A stretch of 64,000 nucleotides of DNA, taken from positions 1 to 64,000 of the forward strand of contig JAHOYZ010000007.1 of assembly GCA_019038695.1 (NCBI GenBank). The letters run 5' to 3'. The DNA comes from Candidatus Zixiibacteriota bacterium (lineage in GTDB: Bacteria > Zixibacteria > MSB-5A5 > GN15 > FEB-12). Each line of letters begins with the position of its first letter. Position 1 is the stretch's first letter. The notes below the pieces were generated by a model. It saw only the letters and a list, made by a program, of their open reading frames with translations, did no database searches and was not told where the DNA came from. The translations under genes and the position numbers were made by a program. Shown here piece after piece: positions 8,317 to 17,234 of the stretch.

Positions 8317-8349
8317 ACGTATTTCACAAGGTAAGTTTTCTACCCGCCG
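8288..8349 (+). promoter_or_regulatory. Antiterminator pairing (8288-8294 with 8343-8349)
   Basis: CGGCGGG at 8288-8294, inside the leader ORF, is exactly complementary to CCCGCCG at 8343-8349, the 5' arm of the terminator. The two helices are mutually exclusive. A second hairpin (TGCGTC 8300-8305 with GACGTA 8316-8321, one G-U pair) nests inside the antiterminator loop. This is the expected geometry of a translation-controlled attenuator. Confidence 0.55.
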
Positions 8350-8378
8350 TGACTTAACAAGGTCTGGCGGGTTTTTTT
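8342..8378 (+). terminator. Intrinsic terminator/attenuator ahead of the ABC exporter
   Basis: CCCGCC (8343-8348) and GGCGGG (8366-8371) form a 6-bp GC stem, extended by an outer A-T pair, followed by seven T (8372-8378). It ends 70 bases before the first exporter ATG, inside the leader of the same transcript, so it should act conditionally. Confidence 0.75.
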
Positions 8379-8448
8379 GTGACTCGAAGGATGGGCCTTG
8401 TCACTTTGCGGCACAATGGTGTCGGACAAACACTGAGAGGCAAACAAG

Positions 8449-10272
8449 ATGATTGCAGAGTTCTATGAAGATGAAAAAAATACGCGTGAAGAGCAGGAGA
8501 TAACGCTCGGACGCGCTCTCGGGCGCCTGATGCCTTTCCTCCGCGAGCAACGGAAGCGACTGGCCTACTGTCTTGGGCTCCTCATTGTGGTGACTGTTAT
8601 GTCTCTGGCGTGGCCGTGGCTACTCCAGGGAGCAATTGATGGACCCCTCAACGACCAGGTCACAGGATCCGACCTTGAGGCAGCCTTCATGACGCTACTC
8701 GGTATCGGTCTGATCGTCGTGCTGTTGCAGATCGCAACGATTGTGCTTCAGTATGTACAACGGGTAAAGCTGGAAGTGATTGGTCAGAACATCATGCTGC
8801 AACTGAAGCAGAAGTTGTTCGATCACATTCTTTCGCTGGACGTTCCGTTTTTCGATAAGCACCCGGTTGGCCGACTGATGGCGCGAGTGGAATCCGACAC
8901 CGAATCGCTGCGAATGTTGTTCACCAACACCGTTGTGCTGATCGTGGGGGATGTAATTATGATGATTGGCATCTACTCCATCATGCTCTACGTCCACTGG
9001 AAACTGGCTCTCACCCTGATAGTATTCCTGCCGCTGCTGGCGGTGTTGACCTGGATATTCCACCGGCTGACCACCCATCGTTTCCTGGAGGTTCGCAAGC
9101 GGATGGCCGAAGTTACCGCCACCTTGACTGAGTATCTGCAAGGTATGTCTATTGTTCAGATATTCCATCGCGGCGACTGGGCAAGCGAGCGTGTCTTTCG
9201 GGTCAATGAACGCAAGTTCAGCGAAGACGCCTGGGTCAATATTGCGGTCTGTGTTTTCTTCAACCTGCTGTTCTATTTTGAGTGGGTGAAGATTGGAATA
9301 GTGCTTCTGATGGGAGCAGTGTGGGATGTTTCAGCCGGAACCATAGTGATGTTTATCATTCTCATCTGGAAAGAGTTTGATCCCATCGCACGGACTGCCG
9401 ACCAGCTCGGAACTTTCCAGAAGGGTTTGGCCGGAGCGCGACGGATCTTTGCCATACTGGCGATTGAGCCCAAGGTCGTTGACCCGGTTCAGCCGGTCAG
9501 GTGGGAAAGCCTGAAAGAAGGCATCAGGTTTGAGAATGTCTGGTTTTCTTACAGTGATGATGACAACTGGGTTTTGCGTGACGTCAGCTTTGAGATTCCG
9601 GTCGGTCAGAGAATCGCTCTGGCCGGTGTCACCGGTGGAGGTAAGTCGACAGTCATATCGTTGCTACTGCGATTGTACGATCCCCAGAAGGGACGGATCA
9701 CCGTAGACGGTATAGATATCCGCAACATCACGAAAGCTGATCTGCGGCGACGTTTCGGCCTGGTCTTGCAGGACATAATCCTGTTCCCGGGTAACGTGGC
9801 GTCCAATATCGGTCTCGAATCGGAAACGGTCAGTCATGAACAGATTGTGACCGCCTGTCTGACAGTCGCCGCCGATCCGGTCATCCGGAAACTGCCGGAT
9901 GGCTACCAATCGACGGTTTCGGAGAAAGGCAGCAATTTCAGTCGTGGCGAGCGACAACTGCTCTCTTTCGCTCGTGCCCTGGCGGTCGATCCGGATTTGC
10001 TTATTCTGGATGAGGCTACAAGCTCAGTCGATCCCGAAACGGAACGAACGATTCAGGCCTCGCTCACCAAGCTCATGGCTAATCGTACGTCACTGATTAT
10101 TGCTCATCGCCTGTCGACGATTCTCGATGTTGACCGGATTTTGGTTATCCGGTACGGGAAAATCATCGAACAGGGGACACATATAGAATTGTTGCTGCAG
10201 GACGGCTACTACTCGAAGCTGTTCCACCTGCAGTTCAAGAATAGAAATGGAGTCGCATCAGATGCTGGCTAA
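8449..10272 (+). CDS. Heterodimeric ABC exporter, subunit with canonical Walker B
   Basis: A 607-residue half-transporter: six membrane helices (about 38-310), then an ATPase domain. Walker A is GVTGGGKST (393-401), Walker B ends 'LLILDE' with the catalytic Glu at 522, and the H-loop His is in 'IIAHRLST'. The signature is degenerate ('FSRGERQ' instead of LSGGQ). In type IV heterodimers such as BmrCD or TM287/288 this subunit gives the working Walker A/B of one site and the weak signature of the other. A GAGAGG site precedes the ATG at 8449. The partner gene overlaps its end. Likely role is drug or lipid export across the inner membrane; substrate unknown. Confidence 0.92.
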   Translation: MIAEFYEDEKNTREEQEITLGRALGRLMPFLREQRKRLAYCLGLLIVVTVMSLAWPWLLQGAIDGPLNDQVTGSDLEAAFMTLLGIGLIVVLLQIATIVLQYVQRVKLEVIGQNIMLQLKQKLFDHILSLDVPFFDKHPVGRLMARVESDTESLRMLFTNTVVLIVGDVIMMIGIYSIMLYVHWKLALTLIVFLPLLAVLTWIFHRLTTHRFLEVRKRMAEVTATLTEYLQGMSIVQIFHRGDWASERVFRVNERKFSEDAWVNIAVCVFFNLLFYFEWVKIGIVLLMGAVWDVSAGTIVMFIILIWKEFDPIARTADQLGTFQKGLAGARRIFAILAIEPKVVDPVQPVRWESLKEGIRFENVWFSYSDDDNWVLRDVSFEIPVGQRIALAGVTGGGKSTVISLLLRLYDPQKGRITVDGIDIRNITKADLRRRFGLVLQDIILFPGNVASNIGLESETVSHEQIVTACLTVAADPVIRKLPDGYQSTVSEKGSNFSRGERQLLSFARALAVDPDLLILDEATSSVDPETERTIQASLTKLMANRTSLIIAHRLSTILDVDRILVIRYGKIIEQGTHIELLLQDGYYSKLFHLQFKNRNGVASDAG

Positions 10273-12052
10273 GATAAAATGGTTTTGGAAATACTATCGG
10301 GACTACCCTGGCGTGATTGCGATCCTGCTGCTACTGACTCCTATACAGGTGGCACTGCAGGTGACCATTCCACGCCTGATCGGGTTTACTGTTGATGTCC
10401 TGAAAACCGGTGAGTTACCCGAGCACTGGCTGGCGATCGGTCTGGCTGACTTAGGTTTAAAGTATGATCTGGGTCCGACCGAGTCGTTTGGCTGCGCTTT
10501 CATAATCCTCGGTCTGTTCTCCCACATAATGTATGCCTACTTCCAGTCATGGCGCGCGTGGATGAACCTGAAACTCGAGTGGTTGTTTCGTCAGGATGCT
10601 TTTAACCAGATTGTCACTAAAGGACCGGATTTTTTCAATCGCTTCCGGACCGGTGATCTTATCACCAGGATGACCGACGACGTGGCTGAGAAACTATCGT
10701 GGTTCGCATGTTCAGGGATATTCAGGCTGTATGAGGCCTGTCTGGCAGTGACGTTCATTATTGTTATGATGATTTCAATCGACCCGATCCTGACCCTGTG
10801 GACAACAGGTCCGTTGCCGTTGTTGATCGTGATTTTCTTTATCACTTCGTCGCTCCTGGACAAGCGCTACGATTGGTTGCAGAAGAAGATATCCAATTTC
10901 AACGACACGATGGAAGCCTGCTTCTCCGGTGTGCGAGTAGTCAAAGCTTATGTTCGCGAAACAGCCCAGATGAAGAAATTCAACGAGGCAGCCAGAGATA
11001 GACGGAAGGCCGAGATCGGCGCCGTCAAGGTTACTACCGTCGTTGATTCGCTGTATAACTACATCTGGCAGTTTGGCGTTGTGATTGTACTGGTAGCTGG
11101 TGGCTACAAGGTTTTGTATTCGGATTTGTCGATCGGCGATCTGGCTACATTTATCTACTATGTGACCTGGCTGGTCTTCCCCATGTTTGACATCGGGCAG
11201 TTCCTGGTCAAATCACGGCAATCGGCGGTGTCGATCAACCGTTTGTTGGAACTGGAGAATGTCCCGCCTATGGTAGCCGATAATGGCACGAGCAACGGGG
11301 ATCGTCTGGCAGGAGGTCTCAACCTGCAAAACGTCTCGTTTGCATTTGAAGGATCTGAGCACCGAATACTCTCAGACGTTTCGATAGAGATTGAAGCCGG
11401 TCAGACGGTCGCCATCGTGGGAAAAATCGGCTCCGGCAAGAGCTGGCTGGTGAACATGATTCCGCGACTGGTCGATCCGACCGGGGGAATGATTGATCTG
11501 GATGGTCGTGACCTGCGCCAGTTCACCCTGGAGGACCTGCGCCGCAATGTCGGGTTTGTACCCCAGGAACCGGTGTTATTCAACGACACCATTCGGAACA
11601 ATATCCTCATCGGTCGGGATGGAATATCTCCTGCCCTGATCGACTGGGCCATTGAGGTGTCGCAGTTAGGCCAGGACCTGAAGGACTTTACGGAAGGATT
11701 GGAGACACCTATCGGTACCCGCGGAGTGGCAATCTCCGGTGGTCAGAAACAACGGTTGGGACTGGCTCGGGCGCTGGTTGGCAAACCACAATTGCTGATT
11801 CTGGATGACTGCACATCGGCGCTCGACTCGGACACGGAGGCCGCATTGTGGGATCGTCTCAATGAGGTTATGCCGGAGATAACAGCCATCCTGATAACGC
11901 ACCGACCAGATACGCTGGAGCGCGCGGACAAAATCTTCGTGCTTGATGAAGGACGGTTAGCGGAAGAAGGAACCCATGCGGCGTTGATCGCACGGGAAGG
12001 TCTCTATGCCCGTATTTACAAACGCTATCAATTGGCAGAGGAGGTTGGTTAG
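10262..12052 (+). CDS. Heterodimeric ABC exporter, subunit with degenerate catalytic site
   Basis: The partner half-transporter. The ORF opens at 10247, but the ATG at 10262 has GGAG 9 bases upstream and overlaps the previous stop by 11 bases, so the 596-residue form is preferred. Membrane helices occupy about 20-310. Walker A is GKIGSGKSW (the final S/T is Trp), the signature is the canonical ISGGQ, and Walker B ends 'LLILDD', with Asp in place of the catalytic Glu (about residue 516). Combined with subunit one this gives one consensus site (its ISGGQ plus the partner's Walker B) and one degenerate site. The 'ITHRPDT' H-loop is intact. Confidence 0.92.
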   Translation: MLAKIKWFWKYYRDYPGVIAILLLLTPIQVALQVTIPRLIGFTVDVLKTGELPEHWLAIGLADLGLKYDLGPTESFGCAFIILGLFSHIMYAYFQSWRAWMNLKLEWLFRQDAFNQIVTKGPDFFNRFRTGDLITRMTDDVAEKLSWFACSGIFRLYEACLAVTFIIVMMISIDPILTLWTTGPLPLLIVIFFITSSLLDKRYDWLQKKISNFNDTMEACFSGVRVVKAYVRETAQMKKFNEAARDRRKAEIGAVKVTTVVDSLYNYIWQFGVVIVLVAGGYKVLYSDLSIGDLATFIYYVTWLVFPMFDIGQFLVKSRQSAVSINRLLELENVPPMVADNGTSNGDRLAGGLNLQNVSFAFEGSEHRILSDVSIEIEAGQTVAIVGKIGSGKSWLVNMIPRLVDPTGGMIDLDGRDLRQFTLEDLRRNVGFVPQEPVLFNDTIRNNILIGRDGISPALIDWAIEVSQLGQDLKDFTEGLETPIGTRGVAISGGQKQRLGLARALVGKPQLLILDDCTSALDSDTEAALWDRLNEVMPEITAILITHRPDTLERADKIFVLDEGRLAEEGTHAALIAREGLYARIYKRYQLAEEVG

Positions 12053-12076
12053 GGTTTGAAGGTGTGGAAAACGGAG

Positions 12077-12709
12077 TTAGCGCGGGTCCGTCGATGACGG
12101 ACCTGCGTGCTCCAAACGTCGAAACCGCATATAGTAAATCGATCTTCCATCAGCCCGCCATTTCTGCTCAAAATAAGTAGGGGTGTAGCTGAACAACTCC
12201 GAAGCATCCACATACGGGTTCCCCATATTCTCCAGTTGTGGCAGACTCTCAGCATTGTTCGCCGCCCACTCGGCATACCAGTCGACATCGGTGGCCATAA
12301 ACAGATCACCATCGACGGTGAGAAAACGGGTGAGCAATTCGATAAACTCAGTATTGAGAAGTCGTCTGTAAGCGTGACGTTTCTTGGGCCAGGGATCAGG
12401 GAAAAGAACATAAATTTTATCAAACGCCCCCTGGCTGAAATGGTTGGTTAGAACGATGCGGGCGTCACCACCAATTAATTGGATGTTACTCAGACCCCGT
12501 TTTTCGATCCGGGGAATCAGCCGATAATATCTTCTCTTTCCGATTTCGATGGCCACCAGCCGAGCGGCAGGCATCGCCTCGGCCAGGTCCAGCAGCAGAT
12601 CACCGCGACCGGGTCCGATTTCAAGTACATCTCCCCCCTTCGTTTCTGATCCTTCAGGATAAATCAGGATCGGCTTGCCGGCCTCATATTGGAAGGGAAA
12701 TGTTTTCAT
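12077..12709 (-). CDS. trmB: tRNA (guanine-N7-)-methyltransferase
   Basis: Methylates G46 in the tRNA variable loop using S-adenosylmethionine. The 210-residue protein has the SAM-binding motif EIGPGRGDLL (30-39), an acidic 'AIEIGKRR' second motif, and the diagnostic TrmB motif FPDPWPKKRH (103-112). The length fits the family. It is transcribed toward the exporter genes and ends 25 bases from the exporter stop. The ATG at 12709 has no strong ribosome site, so the start is fairly but not fully certain. Confidence 0.93.
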   Translation of the reverse strand: MKTFPFQYEAGKPILIYPEGSETKGGDVLEIGPGRGDLLLDLAEAMPAARLVAIEIGKRRYYRLIPRIEKRGLSNIQLIGGDARIVLTNHFSQGAFDKIYVLFPDPWPKKRHAYRRLLNTEFIELLTRFLTVDGDLFMATDVDWYAEWAANNAESLPQLENMGNPYVDASELFSYTPTYFEQKWRADGRSIYYMRFRRLEHAGPSSTDPR

Positions 12710-12778
12710 GGCTCACTCTCCGGCTGTCAAATTCCAATACTCCTGGCACAATCTCGCTTACCTAAATAGTTCAGTAGT

Positions 12779-12844
12779 TGTAGGGCAGGAGCCCTTTGTG
12801 CTCCTGCCGAATGCGGCGGAACCACCAAGGGGTTCCGCCCTACT
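12779..12844. repeat. Paired palindromic intergenic repeat
   Basis: Two GC-rich hairpins in tandem: GGCAGGAGC against GCTCCTGCC, then GGCGGAACC against GGTTCCGCC, bracketed by GTAGGGC and GCCCTAC. This is the layout of a mobile REP-type intergenic element. No gene is seen between 12710 and 12905. Confidence 0.5.
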
Positions 12845-12905
12845 GCGGACTAAATAGACGCCGACACTATAATAGGAACGAATCGCAGGCATTGGCAACA
12901 GAATA

Positions 12906-12942
12906 GAACAGGCGTTCCGAGTCTTTCTCGAAACGCCTGTTC
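12906..12942 (-). terminator. Terminator-like hairpin of the propeller lipoprotein gene
   Basis: GAACAGGCGTT (12906-12916) pairs with AACGCCTGTTC (12932-12942), with an inner CGAG/CTCG stem. On the minus strand it is followed by a T-rich stretch (TCTATTCTGTT) 28 bases after the stop at 12970, so it likely ends that transcript. Confidence 0.5.
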
Positions 12943-12969
12943 AGGATAACACCGGAGGAGGTGTCTAAG

Positions 12970-14040
12970 TTATTGACCGATCAGAGCCAGAGGATCCAGC
13001 GGCTGATCCGACGATTTCCCCAGTAGTTCTGCTACTATCGGCCCAGTCTTGCACAGCAGACCGTCGCCTTCGGAACCGACCAGAATACTGCGGCCTTTGA
13101 CCGCCAGACAAACTGGTGTAACCCGGTCCAGCTTCTTAACCGGCGTGAACTTGCCATTGAAATATGAAACGACTCCGTCGGCCGTACCGATGTATACTAC
13201 CCATGCTGACGCATCTATCACTCGAACATCGTTGGACGGCAATCCATCATCAACCGTGAGGGTGCGCCACTTCCCCCCATCGTAGATGTACATACCGTCA
13301 GCGCTGCCTACATAGAGATGGTCGTGGTTGAAATCAAGCGTACTGACATAGTCGAAGATAGTAGTGTCGCGACGAAGAAACCTCCGTCGGAATTCTCTGC
13401 CATCCCATCGGTACAATCCCTGCCCATTCGTACCAACCCAGAGGTCGCTCATCTCCGACGCCAGCGCCGTGACTTCAATATCATCCATGAGCAGTTCATG
13501 ACCAAAGATAGATCGCGCATACAGGGCGCATTCGGTACCGATTACCAACCTGTAACCGCTGGCACACAGTTCCGTAATGACACCCGTCAGTTCCATGTCA
13601 ACCGGCTCAAGGGTGGAACCAATTATCTTGTAGAGACCATCCCCACCGGCGTAGACCTCACCGGCAAAACTGGCCAGAGCATTGATCGGTCCATCAGATG
13701 CAATCTTCTGATACTTCCGTGTTGACAGATTGTAAATCAGTACTCCATCCTTCAGGGCAGAATAAACAGTCGAGTCAACAACGATAACATCAGCAACAGC
13801 GTCAAACTCAGGACCGTCATCAACTCCATCCAAAGTCGATGGAACCAGTGGCTCCGCCTCTTCGGCTGCTGCTAACGGAGGGCCAACTTCAGCGAGATTT
13901 TCAGCCAGAGCAGAAGCAAGACTGTCGATGACCTGGTCCATAACCGAGGCTTCCGGTTCAGCCACTGAATCTCCGGAACAGCCAACTCCAAAAGTAAGCA
14001 GCAATGCTGCCAATCCAATAATCAGATTCCTGTACCACAT
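12970..14040 (-). CDS. Beta-propeller lipoprotein (two-component-regulator-propeller-like)
   Basis: A 356-residue exported lipoprotein. The signal peptide MWYRNLIIGLAALLLTFGVGC ends in a lipobox with lipidated Cys21. After an acidic linker, residues 75-345 contain repeats of about 40 residues with the pattern 'L-W/Y-V-G-T/S-x-G-L/M-Y-x-Y/W-D/N-G' (for example 'LWVGTNGQGLYRWDG' and 'LYVGSADGMYIYDG'). This is the propeller motif of the sensor domains of hybrid two-component regulators. No kinase is attached. It may be an envelope scaffold or binding protein. Function unknown. Confidence 0.75.
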   Translation of the reverse strand: MWYRNLIIGLAALLLTFGVGCSGDSVAEPEASVMDQVIDSLASALAENLAEVGPPLAAAEEAEPLVPSTLDGVDDGPEFDAVADVIVVDSTVYSALKDGVLIYNLSTRKYQKIASDGPINALASFAGEVYAGGDGLYKIIGSTLEPVDMELTGVITELCASGYRLVIGTECALYARSIFGHELLMDDIEVTALASEMSDLWVGTNGQGLYRWDGREFRRRFLRRDTTIFDYVSTLDFNHDHLYVGSADGMYIYDGGKWRTLTVDDGLPSNDVRVIDASAWVVYIGTADGVVSYFNGKFTPVKKLDRVTPVCLAVKGRSILVGSEGDGLLCKTGPIVAELLGKSSDQPLDPLALIGQ

Positions 14041-14177
14041 GTTGTTCTCCTTTCAAGAGAGGTTAGTGTCTTCCCTTGAGATTATATCAAGTCGTGTGCC
14101 AACACGGCTAAGGCATTGTATTGCATTGATATATAAGTTTGCATGACATGACTATACGTGCCTTAGTGTGGCTATTT

Positions 14178-14248
14178 TGACACAATGCTTGCCCCGATTG
14201 AAATCATCCTTTATCTTACAATAGGTTAGCTGTGTCAAGAATGACACA
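14178..14248 (+). promoter_or_regulatory. TGTGTCA/TGACACA operator region
   Basis: A perfect palindrome, TGTGTCA AGAA TGACACA (14231-14248), lies 71 bases before the ATG at 14320. A single TGACACA half-site occurs at 14178-14184. TGACAC-N5-TTGC at 14178-14192 also resembles a sigma-54 promoter but has GA instead of the near-invariant GG. The symmetric site most likely binds a dimeric regulator of the operon that follows, or of the divergent lipoprotein gene. Confidence 0.4.
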
Positions 14249-14319
14249 ATAGCGGTCGAAAGAAAGAGCAGGATCAGCCCTGAATGGAGTCACGGTGTAT
14301 ACAGGGTGAGGGAACGCCT

Positions 14320-15579
14320 ATGCGAAAGAGAATCGCGACAATAATCATTCTTGCGACGGTTGGCCTGGTAATAGGTTTGCCGGGAGCAACAGCCAGCGAG
14401 GAACTTAGGGCGCACGCAATCCAGTGTCGCCATGACCGACTCTATTTCGACCGGGGAGTAGAGGATCGCGTTCTACGCCATTGCCGATTTGTGATCATGC
14501 GAGAGAGTGAACCGGTCTATGAGGGATGCATCGAGACCTCAGCGTTAGGAATATCCTACAGCTATCCGACCTCTGGCTACACCGATTCGCTTGACCTGGA
14601 TTCCATCACAATCATTCTCAATCCGGCCCCGATCGACAGTCTTTCTGCCATAGTGGTTGGCTACTGCGGTCCCATTGACATCTTGACTGGTGGTTTCAAT
14701 CCGACGCGAGCAATTTATAACGAGCTGTCTTTTCGGGAATATGATTCTGAGTTTGAAATGTTACTCGATTTCGAGGCCGGTCGTTTGGATGTTATTATCG
14801 GCTTTCGAGAGATGCGTCCCGCCATCGCCTGCCGGACAATAGCCGGGACAATGGCACCATTCTACGTGGCTCTGGTTCCAAACCTGTCCCGGTTGCAGAA
14901 AGACCGGGCGCTGATCACTACCTCATTGTATTACCGGTTTGACCCGACCCGGATGTCACTCATCTTTGAGGGACAGGCACCTCTACCATATAATTGTTTG
15001 ACGTGGTACGGGCGAACCCGGCTTGAGCAGGCTTGCCTGCGTCCGTATCCGTACGATCCCGAACTGGGACGTTTGTTATTGAGGCAACTCCGCCCCAAGC
15101 CGAGAACTCTCAGTTTGGGGGCAACTCATCCGGTTTTCGACGCTGCTCTTCACTACTATGCCGACATACTTTCGCGAGAGAGAATCCGGATCACGGTAGA
15201 GTCCGACTTAACTGAAGCCGACATCCGACTGATCCCGGTGCCGCTTATGGAGGGTAATGCTACAGCCAGCCTTGAGTACTTGCAATGCCTGCTCTCTAAA
15301 GAGACTCCGCCCGAAAACGACGTCTCGGAGACTCTTCAGATAATCGGAGACTACTTAAGGAGCGCTCGGCGCACCAGCGACAGCACTGTTGCCGACTACT
15401 ACTGCAATCTAGCAGAGCTTAGTCTTCGCGACGACATTGGTATTCTGCCCCTCTATCGACCAACCGTGTATGCCGCCACGACGGAGAGTATCACCGGCTG
15501 GCGATCTGACAACAGTGGGGTCATCTGCATTGAAGATTTGATAAAGATCATCCTTCCGCGTGAAAGTTGCGCGCCATGA
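14320..15579 (+). CDS. Solute-binding-protein-like (family 5-like) secreted protein
   Basis: ATG at 14320 begins a signal peptide (MRKRIATIIILATVGLVIG, cleaved near 'ATASEE'); the ORF could extend upstream to 14284. The 419-residue product resembles peptide/nickel (DppA/OppA-type) binding proteins: 'AFYVALVPNLSR', a region that allows 'DPELGRLLLRQL', and a C-terminal 'ILPLYRPTVYAATTESITGWRSDN', the usual closing segment of that fold. It is shorter than transport receptors (about 500 or more) and has no ABC permease nearby. Its stop overlaps the histidine kinase start (ATGA), so it probably acts as the ligand-sensing partner of that kinase. Assignment to the family is moderate. Confidence 0.65.
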   Translation: MRKRIATIIILATVGLVIGLPGATASEELRAHAIQCRHDRLYFDRGVEDRVLRHCRFVIMRESEPVYEGCIETSALGISYSYPTSGYTDSLDLDSITIILNPAPIDSLSAIVVGYCGPIDILTGGFNPTRAIYNELSFREYDSEFEMLLDFEAGRLDVIIGFREMRPAIACRTIAGTMAPFYVALVPNLSRLQKDRALITTSLYYRFDPTRMSLIFEGQAPLPYNCLTWYGRTRLEQACLRPYPYDPELGRLLLRQLRPKPRTLSLGATHPVFDAALHYYADILSRERIRITVESDLTEADIRLIPVPLMEGNATASLEYLQCLLSKETPPENDVSETLQIIGDYLRSARRTSDSTVADYYCNLAELSLRDDIGILPLYRPTVYAATTESITGWRSDNSGVICIEDLIKIILPRESCAP

Positions 15580-17234
15580 CATTCACCAGCCGCATCCGCG
15601 TTTATCTGCTGTTGGTGGCGGTATTGCCGTCGCTGGCAATTCTGGCTGCCATCTATTTCCAGACCTCCAAACAAATAGAGCAGGCCGATCATCGACGGAT
15701 CCAGGAAAACCTGTTACAGTTCGAACGCATTCAAGTCATCCTCCAGTCCAACTTAGTGCAAAGAGTTCTCTCCCTAAGGGACGCGCCATTTCTCATGCGG
15801 ACCAAAGCGCTAGTGAGATCCGGCCGAGCCGATCAGATCGATCTGGGACACAAACCTGCCGGGCTGGATTTCATGGAAGTGTTGGACATAAACTACCGGG
15901 TGCTGGCCAGTCATCACCGACCCGGACTGATTGGCAATCTCATCAAAGAGGATATCCATCCGCTGCAAAGATCGATGTTCCTTCCGGTGATCGCGACCGT
16001 TGAATACGATGCCGAAGGTGTCCATGCTGCCTGGACTTTGGTGGACCACCTTGGAGATGGCCTACTACTATATACGGGCCAATACGTGGATGAACAATAC
16101 ACGAGCCTGATGTCCGAGATACTTGAGGCTGATATCCGCTGCGTCTTCAACGACTCCGCCCGGGAGTTGCGGAACAGAATGGAGTCTGGACAACTCTACG
16201 CCCTTAATGGCCAATTCCGGGCTCGATTGAGTGGCCCACTCGACGACGAATTCGAGGTAGTGGCCGACTTCCAATCGCAAGATCCTCCACCTATCTTCGG
16301 TACGCTCTTGTTGCTGGTGGGTCTGGTGGCGCTATTGTCCGTCGGTGTGGCTCTGGTCCTGGGGTGGTACATCACCGGTCGCGCCCGGCGAGAAATAACC
16401 AACCTGACCAATGCTACCGCCCGCATCGCTGACGGCGATTTTGATACGGCTGTCATGGCCTACGAGGAGGGCGAATTTTCCCAACTGGCTGATGCCTTCA
16501 CCGATATGACAATCAGGCTCCGTAATATCCGCAGAGAATTATCCACGGCCGAGAAGATTGCCGCCTGGCAAATCATGGGACGCAAGATCGCCCACGAAAT
16601 CAAGAATCCGCTCACCCCAATCGCGATCAGTACGGATGACCTGCGACGATCGTACAATGAAAACCTTGAGGACTTCCCCCGGATTCTGGATGAAACCACT
16701 GGCACAATAAAAACCGAAGTCGCCCGCCTGACCACGCTACTGGACCAGTTTGTTTCTTTTGCTCGCATGAAACCGGCCACACCCATAGACACATCGCTCA
16801 AACGACTTATTGCCGACCTCACCTCATTGTATCGAGCTGAAACGGCCGATGGCCGACTGCGGATTGCCTGTGACGTTACTGGTGATGTTGTACATCTAGA
16901 CCCGGAAGCTATCGGGCAGGTATTGATAAACCTCGTCAAGAACGGTTTGGAAGCAGGATCCCAATCTGGGGTGGTTGTAACCATTGTAGATAGCGGCGAG
17001 ACCCTCAAAGTAATTATCACCGACACAGGACCCGGCTTTGCGAATGAGATCATCCAGGCCGGCATTCAGCCCTATCTGTCCACCAAGAAAGACGGCAGCG
17101 GCCTGGGGTTGGTTATCTGCGAGCGTATAGTTCACGACCACGGCGGCACGTTGGAAATTGGTAACCTTAAAAAAGAAGGAGCGGAAGTAACAATCTTACT
17201 TCCGCAAGATGATGGCAAAGATACTGATCATTGA
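15576..17234 (+). CDS. NtrY-like membrane sensor histidine kinase
   Basis: The ATG at 15576 overlaps the preceding stop; a TTG at 15567 is the only longer option. The 552-residue protein has one membrane helix at about 9-27, an extracytoplasmic domain (about 30-240), a second helix (about 242-264), and a HAMP linker (about 265-318). The dimerization box GRKIAHEIKNPLTP carries phospho-accepting His340. ATP-binding motifs follow: N-box 'LINLVKNGLEA', G1 'DTGPGF', G2 'GSGLGL'. It phosphorylates the regulator encoded next, whose gene overlaps by 26 bases. The upstream binding-protein-like gene suggests the extracytoplasmic domain reads a solute. Closest named group is NtrY/nitrogen sensing, by layout only. 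Confidence 0.85.
   Translation: MTFTSRIRVYLLLVAVLPSLAILAAIYFQTSKQIEQADHRRIQENLLQFERIQVILQSNLVQRVLSLRDAPFLMRTKALVRSGRADQIDLGHKPAGLDFMEVLDINYRVLASHHRPGLIGNLIKEDIHPLQRSMFLPVIATVEYDAEGVHAAWTLVDHLGDGLLLYTGQYVDEQYTSLMSEILEADIRCVFNDSARELRNRMESGQLYALNGQFRARLSGPLDDEFEVVADFQSQDPPPIFGTLLLLVGLVALLSVGVALVLGWYITGRARREITNLTNATARIADGDFDTAVMAYEEGEFSQLADAFTDMTIRLRNIRRELSTAEKIAAWQIMGRKIAHEIKNPLTPIAISTDDLRRSYNENLEDFPRILDETTGTIKTEVARLTTLLDQFVSFARMKPATPIDTSLKRLIADLTSLYRAETADGRLRIACDVTGDVVHLDPEAIGQVLINLVKNGLEAGSQSGVVVTIVDSGETLKVIITDTGPGFANEIIQAGIQPYLSTKKDGSGLGLVICERIVHDHGGTLEIGNLKKEGAEVTILLPQDDGKDTDH

Noticed and set aside
14178-14192. Sigma-54 promoter (TGACAC-N5-TTGC)
   Set aside because: The -24 element has GA where GG is almost invariant, and the same bases are explained as a half-site of the nearby TGACACA palindrome.
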